In this document: positions 7,955 through 22,800 of the stretch, piece after piece
Layout of the letters: each line of letters starts with the position of its first letter
Position numbering within the stretch: the stretch's first letter is position 1
Origin: Streptomyces resistomycificus
GTDB taxonomy: Bacteria; Actinomycetota; Actinomycetes; Streptomycetales; Streptomycetaceae
Assembly: GCF_001514265.1 (NCBI RefSeq)
Contig: NZ_KQ948999.1
Coordinates: 225,646-289,645, forward strand
Length of the DNA stretch: 64,000 nt
Direction of reading: 5' to 3'
Position numbers and translations under genes: made by a program
Notes under the pieces: generated by a model
What the model was told of the DNA's origin: nothing
Databases searched by the model: none
The model's input: the letters and a program-made list of their open reading frames with translations, nothing else

Positions 7955-9181
7955 TCAGGCCGGTCCCCGCGCGTTCCGCATCCGCGCGAACGACGTGTCC
8001 AGCCCCCGCTTCACCGCCCCCGCCACCGGCCGCTCCACGAACCGGTGCACCAGCCAGCTCAGCACCAGGAACCCGGCGAGCACGACGACCACCAGCAGCC
8101 GGGCGTCCATCGTGTCCCGCAACCGGTTGATCAGCGTCGTGCCGGCCACGTAGTGGATCAGATACAGCGGATACGTCAGAGCCCCGGCCGTCACCAGCCA
8201 CTTCCAGCGGACGCGGTCCGTCGCGCCGAGGGCGATGGCCACCATGGCGAGCAGGAAGACCGTGAAGACCAGCACGCTCCCCCGCCACCCGGAGACGTGT
8301 TCGACCTCGTCGATCCGGTGTCCGAGCTCCAGTTGTCCCATCAGCCACGCCATCCCGAGGATGCCCCACAGCAGCAGGTCCTGACCGAAGCGGTGCATGA
8401 GGTACAGCGCCAGGCCCGCGATGAAGTACCAGGCGCCCTCGGGGTTGGCGGTCAGCTCCAGCAGGCGGAATCCGGACACCGGCGCGAGCATCGCCGCCGC
8501 GCCCCACACACAGCAGAAGACCACGACCTTGCGGTACGTCAGCCCGGTGGCGACGACGACCAGGAAGAGGAGGTAGAAACGCAGTTCGGACCAGAGCGTC
8601 CAGTACACGCCGTCGACGTTCGCGACACCCGAACCGGACTGCAGCATCGTGAGGTTGAGCAGGACCTCACGCAGCCGCAGACGCTCCCACACCCCCGGTA
8701 CGGCCACCAGGACGGCCGTGGTGAACACGACCGCGAACCAGTACGCCGGGTAGAGCCGGATCACCCGTGAGACGAAGAACTGCCGCGGGGTACGCCCCCA
8801 GCACGACATGCAGATCACGAAGCCGCTGATCACGAAGAAGATCTCGACGCCGATCCAGCCGTAGGAGGCGAAGCGGAACACCGTGGGCATGATGTCGGAC
8901 ACCGGCCGGCCCCAGATCGGGTTGCCCGGCTGGTCGACGCGGTCCGTACCGGCGAAGTGGTGCACGGCCACCATCAGGGCGGCGATCAGACGGATGCCGT
9001 CGACCGCGTAGAGCCGGCGGCCCACCCGTTCCCGTACGACGACGCGGGGGCGTGGCGCGACGCCGGGCTGTGGCGGCCGCCGCCCGGGCGGTGCGGCGAG
9101 CGGCGGGAGCGGCTGCTGCAGTCCGCCGCTCAGGCCCGCCACCCGCGTCGGGATCGTCGTCCTGCCGTCCGCACCACGCAT
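7955..9181 (-). CDS. Membrane acyltransferase, acyltransferase-3 (OafA/YrhL) family
   Basis: About 408 residues with some ten hydrophobic segments. The family's N-terminal signature is clear: the first membrane segment runs into AALMVAVHHFAG with the catalytic-type His, followed by FFVISGFVICM and the arginine-rich RVIRLYPAYWFAVV. Such enzymes O-acylate sugars or other exported molecules from cytoplasmic acyl donors; the substrate here is unknown. The N-terminus is Pro/Arg rich before the first segment. The frame is open to a TTG at 9211; I chose the ATG at 9181 and a GTG at 9187 is also possible. It stands alone, divergent from the DUF1963 gene and unrelated to the ribosomal genes around it. 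Confidence 0.85.
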   Translation of the reverse strand: MRGADGRTTIPTRVAGLSGGLQQPLPPLAAPPGRRPPQPGVAPRPRVVVRERVGRRLYAVDGIRLIAALMVAVHHFAGTDRVDQPGNPIWGRPVSDIMPTVFRFASYGWIGVEIFFVISGFVICMSCWGRTPRQFFVSRVIRLYPAYWFAVVFTTAVLVAVPGVWERLRLREVLLNLTMLQSGSGVANVDGVYWTLWSELRFYLLFLVVVATGLTYRKVVVFCCVWGAAAMLAPVSGFRLLELTANPEGAWYFIAGLALYLMHRFGQDLLLWGILGMAWLMGQLELGHRIDEVEHVSGWRGSVLVFTVFLLAMVAIALGATDRVRWKWLVTAGALTYPLYLIHYVAGTTLINRLRDTMDARLLVVVVLAGFLVLSWLVHRFVERPVAGAVKRGLDTSFARMRNARGPA

Positions 9182-9409
9182 CGGCACCTGTCGTCCGTCC
9201 TCATGAGGCAACTCCGGGCCGGGCGGCTCCCGGCCGCCTTCACGCTACGACCGTCACAATCGCCTCACAGCGGCCAGACGAGAACATTCCCCCCGTCCGC
9301 GAGAGCACGTCGACCGAACCCTCGCCGACGCGCCCCACGCCGTTCCCCAACACTTCACTTGACACAAATCCCCTGCCGCGCAAGGGCGTTCAGCGCCTAG
9401 CCTCACCCC

Positions 9410-10402
9410 ATGCCACGCACCACCCCGCCCCGCCCCCTCGACGTGACGGCCCACTTCCCCGAGCTGGCCCCGCTGGCCCGCACGGCCGTGCGACTGCACC
9501 CCCGGCCCGGCGTGCCCACCGCGGCGGACAGCTCGATCGGCGGACCACTGCTGTGGCCGGCCCGCGAGCCCTGGCCCACCTGCCCGGACCACACCGCACG
9601 GCAGTACGGTCACGCCCCCGAGGACCTCCGGCACTACCGGCGCATCCTCGGCGGGGCCTGGGACCGCCCTCGCGAGGAGGGCGCCGACCTGCTGACCCCG
9701 CACGAGCGCACGCTCGTCGACCGCCTCGGCCAGGCGCGGTGGATCCCCCTCGACGGCCCCCTCCCCCTGCTGCCGGTCGCCCAGCTCCACGCCTCCGACG
9801 TCCCCGGCCTCCCCCGCCCTGACGGCACCGACCTGCTCCAGGTGCTGTGGTGCGCCTTCGACCACGGGGAGCAGATGCCCCGCGCCGAGCTGCGCTGGCG
9901 GGCGGCCACCGAGGTCGTCGACCCGCTCCCGGCCGGCGCCGCCCCGCGGCCACCGGTCGTCGAACGTGACAGCTACCTCCCCGAGCCCTGCGTCCTGCAC
10001 CCGGAGACCGTCACCGAACACCCGGCCCCGCACGAGCTGCCCGAGGAGCTGGCGGATCGGATCGAGGCGTGGGAGGAGGGGTGCGGGCTCGTCTACCAGT
10101 ACGACCTGGGCGTGGCTCCGGGCTGCAAGGTCGGCGGGCACGCCCCGTGGAGCCACACCGACCCGTTCCCCATGTCCTGCCCCGAGTGCCGTGCGGCCGT
10201 CCGTCCCCTGCTCACGCTCGACAGCTCGGAGTGGGACGGCGGCAGCCTCAGCTGGCGGCCGGTCGAGGACGGCGGCCACCGCGGCCCGATGTTCCGCGGG
10301 CCGGCCCAGGCCACCCGGCTGCGCATCGGCCGGGACCACGCCCTGCAGCTCTACGTCTGCACGACGTCGTACGGCCATCCGCATCTGCAGAACATCCAGT
10401 GA
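9410..10402 (+). CDS. DUF1963 (YwqG-like) protein
   Basis: A 330-residue soluble protein without signal peptide or membrane segments. The parts GGPLLWPAREPWPTC near the N-terminus, a central LLQVLWCAFDH, and the C-terminal GCKVGGHAPWSHTDPFPMSCPEC resemble the DUF1963/YwqG family, whose biochemical role is unknown. The CPEC pair might bind a metal. The gene starts at an ATG with no clear Shine-Dalgarno sequence (CTCACCCC before it), so it may be translated from a leaderless transcript. It is plus-strand, convergent with tuf1, and shares the hairpin at 10432-10461. Confidence 0.7.
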   Translation: MPRTTPPRPLDVTAHFPELAPLARTAVRLHPRPGVPTAADSSIGGPLLWPAREPWPTCPDHTARQYGHAPEDLRHYRRILGGAWDRPREEGADLLTPHERTLVDRLGQARWIPLDGPLPLLPVAQLHASDVPGLPRPDGTDLLQVLWCAFDHGEQMPRAELRWRAATEVVDPLPAGAAPRPPVVERDSYLPEPCVLHPETVTEHPAPHELPEELADRIEAWEEGCGLVYQYDLGVAPGCKVGGHAPWSHTDPFPMSCPECRAAVRPLLTLDSSEWDGGSLSWRPVEDGGHRGPMFRGPAQATRLRIGRDHALQLYVCTTSYGHPHLQNIQ

Positions 10403-10431
10403 GCCCGCGCGAGGCCCCCGCACACAGCGAA

Positions 10432-10461
10432 GGGCCCGTACGACCGAAGTCGTACGGGCCC
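10432..10461. terminator. Bidirectional terminator between tuf1 and the DUF1963 gene
   Basis: A perfect 13-bp stem (10432-10444 with 10449-10461) encloses a four-base loop. On the minus strand the loop is C(UUCG)G, an exceptionally stable tetraloop. It lies 45 bases after the tuf1 stop and 30 bases after the stop of the convergent gene, so it can serve both. Confidence 0.9.
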
Positions 10462-10505
10462 CTGCTTGGAGCTCGCGCTGGAGCTACCAGGTCAGATCAA
10501 CGAGC

Positions 10506-11699
<1,194 letters not shown>

Positions 11700-11778
11700 T
11701 GGGGTCCTCCTGGGAGTGGTTCTGGTACGCCTTACTTCGCCGGCGCCAGGTGATCTTTGCTGGATGTCCCGGATCCCC

Positions 11779-11823
11779 GGGGCATTCCCTCCGACATTGC
11801 GGCGGAATGCCCCACGAGGCTCC
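11779..11823 (-). promoter_or_regulatory. Hairpin in the fusA-tuf1 intercistronic region
   Basis: GGGGCATTCC at 11779-11788 pairs perfectly with GGAATGCCCC at 11814-11823 around a 25-base loop. It lies in the 157-bp spacer where tuf1 is expected to have its own promoter. It may be a processing site, an attenuator or part of promoter architecture. Confidence 0.45.
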
Positions 11824-11856
11824 GGAGTCAAGCCTACGGCGTGTGAACGCGGTGCG

Positions 11857-13983
11857 TTACTCGCCCTTGGCCTTCGCGATGATCTCCTCGGCGACGTTCC
11901 GCGGAACCTCGGCGTAGGAGTCGAACTGCATCGAGTAGCTTGCGCGACCCGAGGTCTTGCTGCGGAGGTCTCCGACGTAGCCGAACATCTCCGAGAGGGG
12001 CACGAGGCCCTTCACGACGCGGGCACCGGCCCGCTCCTCCATGGCCTGAATCTGACCACGGCGGGAGTTGATGTCGCCGATGACCTCACCCATGTAGTCC
12101 TCGGGCGTGGTGACCTCGACGGCCATCATCGGCTCGAGCAGCACGGGGCTGGCCTTGCGCGCGGCCTCCTTGAAGGCCTGCGAACCGGCGATCTTGAACG
12201 CGAGCTCGGAGGAGTCGACCTCGTGGTAGGCACCGTCGAGAAGCGTGACGCGGACGCCCGTCATCTCGTAGCCGGCGAGGATGCCGAACTGCATGGCCTC
12301 CTGCGCACCGGCGTCGACCGAAGGGATGTACTCCTTCGGGATACGACCACCGGTCACCTTGTTCACGAACTCGTACGAGGCGTCGCCACCCTCGATGGGC
12401 TCGATCGCGATCTGCACCTTGGCGAACTGACCGGTACCACCGGTCTGCTTCTTGTGGGTGTAGTCCACGCGCTCGACGGCCTTGCGGATCGTCTCACGGT
12501 ACGCGACCTGCGGCTTACCGACGTTGGCCTCGACCTTGAACTCACGGCGCATACGGTCGACCAGCACCTCGAGGTGCAGCTCGCCCATGCCACCGATGAT
12601 GGTCTGGCCGGTCTCCTCGTCCGAGTGAACCTGGAAGGAGGGGTCCTCCTCCGCGAGACGCTGGATGGCGACACCCAGCTTCTCCTGGTCACCCTTGGAC
12701 TTGGGCTCGATGGCGACCTGGATGACCGGCGCCGGGAAGTCCATGGACTCCAGGATCACCGGCTGCTTGTCGTCGCACAGCGTCTCACCGGTCGTGGTCT
12801 GCTTCAGACCCATCACGGCGATGATGTCGCCGGCGCCCACCGCGTCGATCTCCTCACGCTTGTTCGCGTGCATGCGGTAGATCTTGCCGATGCGCTCCTT
12901 CTTGCCCTTGACGGAGTTCAGCACGGCGGTGCCGGACTCCAGGCGGCCCGAGTAGACCCGGACGAAGGTGAGCTTGCCCAGGTGCGGGTCGCTCATGATC
13001 TTGAACGCGAGGGCGGACAGCGGCTCGTCCTCGGACGGCTTGCGCTTGACGACGACCTCGGGGTCCTTGACGTCGTGGCCCTCGATGGCCTCGACGTCGA
13101 GCGGGGTCGGCAGGTAGCGCACGACCGCGTCGAGCAGGGGCTGGACGCCCTTGTTCTTGAACGCGGTGCCACAGAACACCGGGGTGACCGTGGTGTCGTT
13201 GGACTTGCCGGACGCGATGGTGATGCGACGGATCGCGGCGTACAGCTGCTCCTCGGTGGGCTCCTGGCCCTCCAGGTACAGCTCCATGATCTCTTCGTCG
13301 TTCTCGGCGACGCCCTCGATCAGCTTGCCGCGGTACTCCTCGGCAGCCTCGGTGTGCGTGGCCGGGATGTCGACGACGTCGTACATCTCGCCCTTGGCGG
13401 CCTCGGCGGACCACACGAGCGCCTTCATGCGGACCAGGTCGACGACGCCCTTGAAGTCGGCCTCGGCACCGATCGGAAGCTGCATGACCAGCGGCTGCGC
13501 ACCAAGGCGGTCCGAGATCATGTCGACGCAGCGGTGGAACTCCGCGCCGGTCCGGTCGAGCTTGTTGACGAAGCAGATACGGGGCACGCCGTAACGGTCG
13601 GCCTGACGCCACACCGTCTCGGACTGCGGCTCCACACCGGCGACACCGTCGAACACCGTCACGGCACCGTCGAGCACACGCAGGGAACGCTCCACCTCGA
13701 CGGTGAAGTCGACGTGACCCGGGGTGTCGATGATGTTGATCGTGTAGTCGTTGTCCTCGAGCGGCCAGTGACAGGTGGTCGCAGCAGACGTGATCGTGAT
13801 GCCACGCTCCTGCTCCTGCTCCATCCAGTCCATCGTGGCAGCGCCGTCGTGGACCTCACCGATCTTGTACGAAACGCCGGTGTAGAACAGGATCCGCTCA
13901 GTGGTGGTCGTCTTGCCCGCGTCGATGTGGGCCATGATCCCGATGTTGCGGACCTTGGCCAGGTCAAGTGAAGTGGTAGCCAT
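11857..13983 (-). CDS. fusA: Elongation factor G
   Basis: A full-length 708-residue EF-G, the translocase of the ribosome. The P-loop reads AHIDAGKT (residues 18-25), followed by switch regions, DTPGHVDF and NKLDRTGAEF, then domains II-V ending in TSGRASYSMQFDSYAEVP. All domains are present. It lies between rpsG and tuf1 as in other str operons. Confidence 0.98.
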   Translation of the reverse strand: MATTSLDLAKVRNIGIMAHIDAGKTTTTERILFYTGVSYKIGEVHDGAATMDWMEQEQERGITITSAATTCHWPLEDNDYTINIIDTPGHVDFTVEVERSLRVLDGAVTVFDGVAGVEPQSETVWRQADRYGVPRICFVNKLDRTGAEFHRCVDMISDRLGAQPLVMQLPIGAEADFKGVVDLVRMKALVWSAEAAKGEMYDVVDIPATHTEAAEEYRGKLIEGVAENDEEIMELYLEGQEPTEEQLYAAIRRITIASGKSNDTTVTPVFCGTAFKNKGVQPLLDAVVRYLPTPLDVEAIEGHDVKDPEVVVKRKPSEDEPLSALAFKIMSDPHLGKLTFVRVYSGRLESGTAVLNSVKGKKERIGKIYRMHANKREEIDAVGAGDIIAVMGLKQTTTGETLCDDKQPVILESMDFPAPVIQVAIEPKSKGDQEKLGVAIQRLAEEDPSFQVHSDEETGQTIIGGMGELHLEVLVDRMRREFKVEANVGKPQVAYRETIRKAVERVDYTHKKQTGGTGQFAKVQIAIEPIEGGDASYEFVNKVTGGRIPKEYIPSVDAGAQEAMQFGILAGYEMTGVRVTLLDGAYHEVDSSELAFKIAGSQAFKEAARKASPVLLEPMMAVEVTTPEDYMGEVIGDINSRRGQIQAMEERAGARVVKGLVPLSEMFGYVGDLRSKTSGRASYSMQFDSYAEVPRNVAEEIIAKAKGE

Positions 13984-14022
13984 AAGGCTTCAGTCTTCTC
14001 TCGGTCTCGATGGGGGTAGCGA

Positions 14023-14493
14023 CTACCAGCGGTAGTGCGCGAAGGCCTTGTTGGACTCGGCCATCTTGTGGGTGTCCTCGCGCTTCTTCACAGCGGCACC
14101 AAGGCCGTTGGACGCGTCGAGAAGTTCGTTGAGCAGACGCTCGGTCATGGTCTTCTCGCGACGGGCGCGGGAGTAACCGACCAGCCAGCGCAGCGCGAGC
14201 GTGTTGGCACGACCGGGCTTGACCTCGATCGGAACCTGGTACGTCGCACCACCGACACGGCGGGACTTGACCTCGAGGGTCGGCTTGATGTTCTCCAGCG
14301 CGCGCTTCAGCGTGATGATCGGGTCGTTGCCCGTCTTCTCACGCAGACCCTCCATGGCGCCGTAGACGATGCGCTCGGCGGTGGAGCGCTTGCCGTTCAG
14401 CAGCACCTTGTTGATCAGCGACGTGACAAGAGGAGAACCGTAGACCGGGTCGATGATGACCGGGCGCTTCGGGGCGGGGCCCTTACGAGGCAT
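14023..14493 (-). CDS. rpsG: 30S ribosomal protein S7
   Basis: A 156-residue S7 (MPRKGPAPKRPVIIDPVYGSPLVTSLINK), the assembly initiator of the 30S head, contacting E-site tRNA. In E. coli S7 is the autogenous regulator of str. It starts two bases after the rpsL stop, so the genes are tightly coupled. Confidence 0.98.
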   Translation of the reverse strand: MPRKGPAPKRPVIIDPVYGSPLVTSLINKVLLNGKRSTAERIVYGAMEGLREKTGNDPIITLKRALENIKPTLEVKSRRVGGATYQVPIEVKPGRANTLALRWLVGYSRARREKTMTERLLNELLDASNGLGAAVKKREDTHKMAESNKAFAHYRW

Positions 14494-14495
14494 TC

Positions 14496-14867
14496 TTACT
14501 TCTCCTTCTTGGCGCCGTAGCGGCTGCGGGCCTGCTTGCGGTTCTTGACACCCTGGGTGTCGAGCGAACCACGGATGATCTTGTAGCGAACACCCGGCAG
14601 GTCCTTCACACGGCCGCCGCGCACGAGCACGATGGAGTGCTCCTGCAGGTTGTGTCCCTCACCCGGAATGTAAGCAGTGACCTCGATCCCGCTGGTCAGA
14701 CGCACACGCGCGACCTTACGCAGGGCCGAGTTCGGCTTCTTCGGGGTGGTCGTGAACACACGCGTGCAGACGCCGCGACGCTGGGGCGAACCCTCGAGTG
14801 CGGGCGTCTTGTTCTTCTCGACCTTGTCCTGCCGGCCCTTCCGGACCAGCTGCTGGATCGTAGGCAC
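14496..14867 (-). CDS. rpsL: 30S ribosomal protein S12
   Basis: A 123-residue S12, part of the decoding centre. The residues whose changes give streptomycin resistance, K43 and K88 (in TPKKPNSALR and RVKDLPG), are wild type, so the sequence predicts no rpsL-based resistance or rpsL-type antibiotic-overproduction mutation. I chose the GTG at 14867 because GGAGAAG lies just upstream and PTIQQLVRKGRQ follows; longer readings enter the leader. First gene of the str operon. Confidence 0.98.
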   Translation of the reverse strand: MPTIQQLVRKGRQDKVEKNKTPALEGSPQRRGVCTRVFTTTPKKPNSALRKVARVRLTSGIEVTAYIPGEGHNLQEHSIVLVRGGRVKDLPGVRYKIIRGSLDTQGVKNRKQARSRYGAKKEK

Positions 14868-14915
14868 TACTTCTCCGGTTTCTGTGTGCCGAATGGTGAA
14901 GCTAACCTGGAACGT

Positions 14916-14942
14916 CGCCGACCCACGCGGTCGGGTGTGTCG
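14916..14942 (-). promoter_or_regulatory. 27-bp leader element, copy 2 (rpsL leader)
   Basis: Identical base for base to 7478-7504 in the rpsJ leader and in the same orientation relative to its gene. The transcript would form the CCGACC/GGTCGG hairpin, ending 48 bases before the rpsL start. An unrelated upstream stem (GGCGGA with TCCGCC) adjoins it here. Confidence 0.7.
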
Positions 14943-15062
14943 AATCCGGCGGACTTCCGCCGCGAGGCGGAAGGAAGCGCAGATTACGGTGGCCGGTGAC
15001 GACTCCCGACTGCGGTTGAAGGCACGCACGGAAGCCAGGGCACACCCCAGGCACAAGGTCTG

Positions 15063-15091
15063 AGCGTACCTAGCTCATTCGCTGCGGTCAA
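15063..15091 (-). promoter_or_regulatory. Predicted str operon promoter (rpsLp)
   Basis: On the minus strand a TTGACC -35 box (15086-15091) is followed by a 17-base spacer and TACGCT (15063-15068) as the -10 box, a good fit to the main vegetative sigma (HrdB) consensus. Transcription would begin near 15056, giving a leader of about 190 bases that contains the 27-bp element. Confidence 0.75.
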
Positions 15092-15193
15092 AACAAATGG
15101 GTGCCACCCGCCTCACCAGGCAGGACATGTCAAGCCCCAACGCCGTAGACGATCTTCGTTTTCACGCTCCGCACACGTCGGGGCACCACTTGG

Positions 15194-15736
15194 TCACCCG
15201 GTCGCGAACCCCACCGCCAGCAGAAGCGTCAGGATAAGCGCCCAGCCGGCCGTCGACAGCCAGCCCAGCACCAGACCGGTCAGCGCCAGCCCGTCGCCGC
15301 CCTCCCCGGTGCGCTGGATCTCCGCACGCGCCGCGTGCCCGAGGATCACCGCCGGAAGACCGGTCAGCCCCATGGTGGGAAGGCACAGGAGCCCACAGAC
15401 GGCGGCCCCGACGGCCTTGCCGTTGGTCTGCGGCCGCGGGACGGGCATGAACGTCCGTGGCACGGCCATCACGGGCGCCGTGTGCGGTACGGGCCCGGTG
15501 GGCAGGTCGGCGACGAGCAGGGCCAGCTCCGCCACCGTCCGGGCCGCGTAGGCCCGCTCCACGCGCCGGTCGAACTCGGCCTTCTCCAGCCGGCCCTCTC
15601 CGTAGCCCGCTCTGAGCACGTCCACCGCGCGTTCCCGGTCGGCGTGCGAGGCCAGCATGGACGGGGCGCTGTGGCCCTGCCAGGGCTGCGGAAGGCCCTG
15701 TCCTGGCTGCCAGGGCTGCCATGACGGATTCGACAC
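15194..15736 (-). CDS. DUF1707/DUF4190 membrane protein
   Basis: About 180 residues. After a Pro/Gln-rich start comes a DUF1707 domain (HADRERAVDVLRAGYGEGRL to VADLP, about residues 30-80), an actinobacterial domain often found near the N-terminus of small membrane proteins. A linker and a two-segment DUF4190 membrane domain follow (KAVGAAVCGLLCLPTMGL and LVLGWLSTAGWALILTLLLAV). Function unknown. I chose the GTG at 15736 because GGGGAGG stands six bases upstream; an earlier GTG at 15751 is possible. It lies alone between rpoC and the str operon. Confidence 0.8.
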   Translation of the reverse strand: MSNPSWQPWQPGQGLPQPWQGHSAPSMLASHADRERAVDVLRAGYGEGRLEKAEFDRRVERAYAARTVAELALLVADLPTGPVPHTAPVMAVPRTFMPVPRPQTNGKAVGAAVCGLLCLPTMGLTGLPAVILGHAARAEIQRTGEGGDGLALTGLVLGWLSTAGWALILTLLLAVGFATG

Positions 15737-15819
15737 CGGGCACCTCCCCACTCCCCCGAGGTCCCTCCATGATGCGCCGAACCGGCGATTCCGGCACAGA
15801 CCGCGTCACCGGACACGCC

Positions 15820-15853
15820 GAAGGGCGGCCACCCCGAGAGGTGACCGCCCTTC
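15820..15853 (-). terminator. Terminator downstream of rpoC
   Basis: A 14-bp stem with one mismatch (15820-15833 with 15840-15853) and a six-base loop starts 17 bases beyond the rpoC stop. There is no strong U-tract, as is common in Streptomyces. It also lies 340 bases downstream on the far side of the DUF1707 start, insulating that gene. Confidence 0.75.
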
Positions 15854-15869
15854 GATTCAGTCTGCCCGC

Positions 15870-19769
<3,900 letters not shown>

Positions 19770-19829
19770 TATGCGTCAATCCCTCTCAGGGTTGTAAGTC
19801 TTAGGGGTCTGAAACGGGGGTCCTGGGGC

Positions 19830-19855
19830 CGGCGGCCTTCTGTCGAAGGCCGCCG
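19830..19855 (-). promoter_or_regulatory. Hairpin in the rpoB-rpoC spacer
   Basis: A perfect 11-bp stem (19830-19840 with 19845-19855) with a four-base loop lies 10 bases after the rpoB stop. It could tune the ratio of the two subunits by processing or partial termination. There is no U-tract. Confidence 0.5.
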
Positions 19856-19864
19856 AAACTCCCG

Positions 19865-22800
19865 TCAGACCTCTTCGACGCTGCTCGGCTCCCGCCGGGA
19901 CAGGTCGATGCCAAGCTCCTCCGCGGCGCGGAAGACGTCCTCGTCGGTGTCGCGCATCTCGATGGACATGCCGTCCGAGGACAGCACCTCCACGTTGAGG
20001 CACAGGGACTGCATCTCCTTGATGAGCACCTTGAAGGACTCGGGGATGCCGGGCTCGGGAATGTTCTCGCCCTTGACGATGGCCTCGTAGACCTTCACGC
20101 GGCCGGTCACGTCGTCGGACTTGATGGTCAGCAGCTCCTGGAGGGCGTACGCGGCGCCGTATGCCTCCAGCGCCCACACCTCCATCTCGCCGAACCGCTG
20201 GCCACCGAACTGGGCCTTACCACCCAGCGGCTGCTGGGTGATCATCGAGTACGGACCGGTCGAGCGGGCGTGCAGCTTGTCGTCGACCAGGTGGTGGAGC
20301 TTGAGGATGTACATGTACCCGATGGAGATCGGGTCCGGGAACGGCTCGCCGGAGCGGCCGTCGAACAGCCTCGCCTTACCGGTCGGCTGCACCATGCGCT
20401 CGCCGTCGCGGTTCGGGATGGTGTGGTTCAGCAGACCCGCGAGCTCGTCCTCACGCGCACCGTCGAAGACGGGCGTCGCGACGTTCGTGCCCGGGTCTAC
20501 CTGGTCGGCACCGATCACCTGGAGGCGCTGCGCCCAGTCCTCGCCGAGCCCGGAGACGTCCCAGCCGCGGCTGGCGAGCCAGCCGAGGTGGATCTCCAGG
20601 ACCTGTCCCGGGTTCATTCGGGACGGCACACCCAGCGGGTTCAGGATGATGTCGACCGGGGTCCCGTCCTCGAGGAACGGCATGTCCTCGATGGGCAGGA
20701 TCTTGGAGATGACACCCTTGTTGCCGTGCCGGCCGGCGAGCTTGTCACCGTCCGTGATCTTGCGCTTCTGCGCCACGTAGACACGAACCAGCTGGTTCAC
20801 GCCCGGCGGCAGCTCGTCGCCCTCTTCACGGTCGAAGACGCGGACGCCGATGACCTTGCCGATCTCGCCGTGCGGCACCTTCAGCGAGGTGTCACGGACC
20901 TCACGGGCCTTCTCACCGAAGATGGCGCGCAGCAGGCGCTCCTCCGGCGTCAGCTCGGTCTCACCCTTGGGCGTGACCTTGCCGACGAGGATGTCGCCGG
21001 CGACGACCTCGGCACCGATACGGATGATGCCGCGCTCGTCGAGGTCGGCGAGGACCTCCTCGGAGACGTTCGGGATGTCCCGGGTGATCTCCTCGGGGCC
21101 GAGCTTGGTGTCACGGGCGTCGACCTCGTGCTCCTCGATGTGGATCGAGGAGAGGACGTCGTCCTGCACGAGGCGCTGCGACAGGATGATCGCGTCCTCG
21201 TAGTTGTGACCCTCCCACGGCATGAACGCCACGAGCAGGTTCTTGCCCAGCGCCATCTCGCCGTTCTCGGTGGCCGGACCGTCGGCCAGGACCTGGCCCT
21301 CGATGATCCGGTCGCCCTCGTTGACGATGACCTTCTGGTTGACCGAGGTGCCCTGGTTGGAACGGGCGAACTTGGCCAGGCGGTACGTGATGTACGTGCC
21401 GTCGTCGTTGGCCGTGGTGATGTAGTCCGCGGAGACCTCCTGGACCACACCCGCCTTCTCGGCCTTGACCACGTCGCCGGCGTCGACGGCGGAGCGGTAC
21501 TCCATGCCGGTGCCGACGAGCGGGGACTCGCTCTTGATCAGCGGCACGGCCTGACGCATCATGTTCGCGCCCATGAGGGCACGGTTGGCGTCGTCGTGCT
21601 CGAGGAACGGGATCATGGCGGTCGCGACCGACACCATCTGGCGCGGCGAGACGTCCATGTAGTCCACGTCGTCACCGGGGACGTAGTCGACCTCGCCGCC
21701 ACGACGGCGGACCAGGACGCGGTTCTCGGTGAAGCGCATGTCGTCGTCGAGCGTGGCGTTGGCCTGCGCGATGACGAATCGGTCCTCTTCGTCGGCCGTG
21801 AGGTAGTCGACCTCGTCGGTGACGATGCCGTCGACGACCTTGCGGTACGGCGTCTCCACGAAGCCGAACGCGTTGACGCGGCCGTAGGAGGCGAGCGAAC
21901 CGATCAGACCGATGTTCGGGCCTTCGGGCGTCTCGATCGGGCACATGCGGCCGTAGTGGGACGGGTGCACGTCACGGACCTCGAAGCCGGCCCGCTCACG
22001 GGAGAGACCACCCGGGCCAAGAGCCGACAGACGGCGCTTGTGGGTGAGACCCGACAGCGGGTTGTTCTGGTCCATGAACTGCGACAGCTGGCTGGTGCCG
22101 AAGAACTCCTTGATGGAGGCGACGACCGGCCGGATGTTGATCAGGGTCTGCGGCGTGATCGCCTCGACGTCCTGAGTCGTCATGCGCTCGCGGACGACAC
22201 GCTCCATACGCGCCAGACCCGTACGGACCTGGTTCTGGATGAGCTCGCCGACGCTGCGCAGACGACGGTTGCCGAAGTGGTCGATGTCGTCGGTCTCGAC
22301 GACGATCGTCGTGCCGTTGTCGGCGGCGGTCTCGGTCTCACCGGCGTGCAGCTTCACCAGGTACTTGATCGTCGAGATGACGTCCTCGACGGTCAGGACG
22401 CCCGCGTCGAGCGGAGCCTCCGCACCCAGCTTCTTGTTGACCTTGTAGCGACCGACCTTGGCCAGGTCGTAGCGCTTGGGGTTGAAGTAGAGGTTCTCGA
22501 GCAGGGTCTGCGCGGCCTCACGCGTCGGGGGCTCGCCCGGACGCAGCTTGCGGTAGATGTCGAGCAGCGCGTCGTCCTGGCCCTGGGTGTGGTCCTTCTC
22601 CAGGGTGGCGCGCATCGACTCGTACTCGCCGAACTCCTCGAGGATCTGCTCGGTGGTCCAGCCGAGAGCCTTGAGCAGGACGGTGACGGACTGCTTGCGC
22701 TTGCGGTCGATGCGGACACCGACCATGTCGCGCTTGTCGATCTCCATCTCCAGCCAGGCACCCCGGGACGGGATGATCTTGGCGGAGAAGATGTCCTTGT

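Noticed and set aside
7522..8130. Plus-strand frame of 202 codons before the S10 operon
   Set aside because: Arg/Pro/Ala-rich translation without domain, spanning the rpsJ leader and the 3' end of the acyltransferase on the opposite strand.
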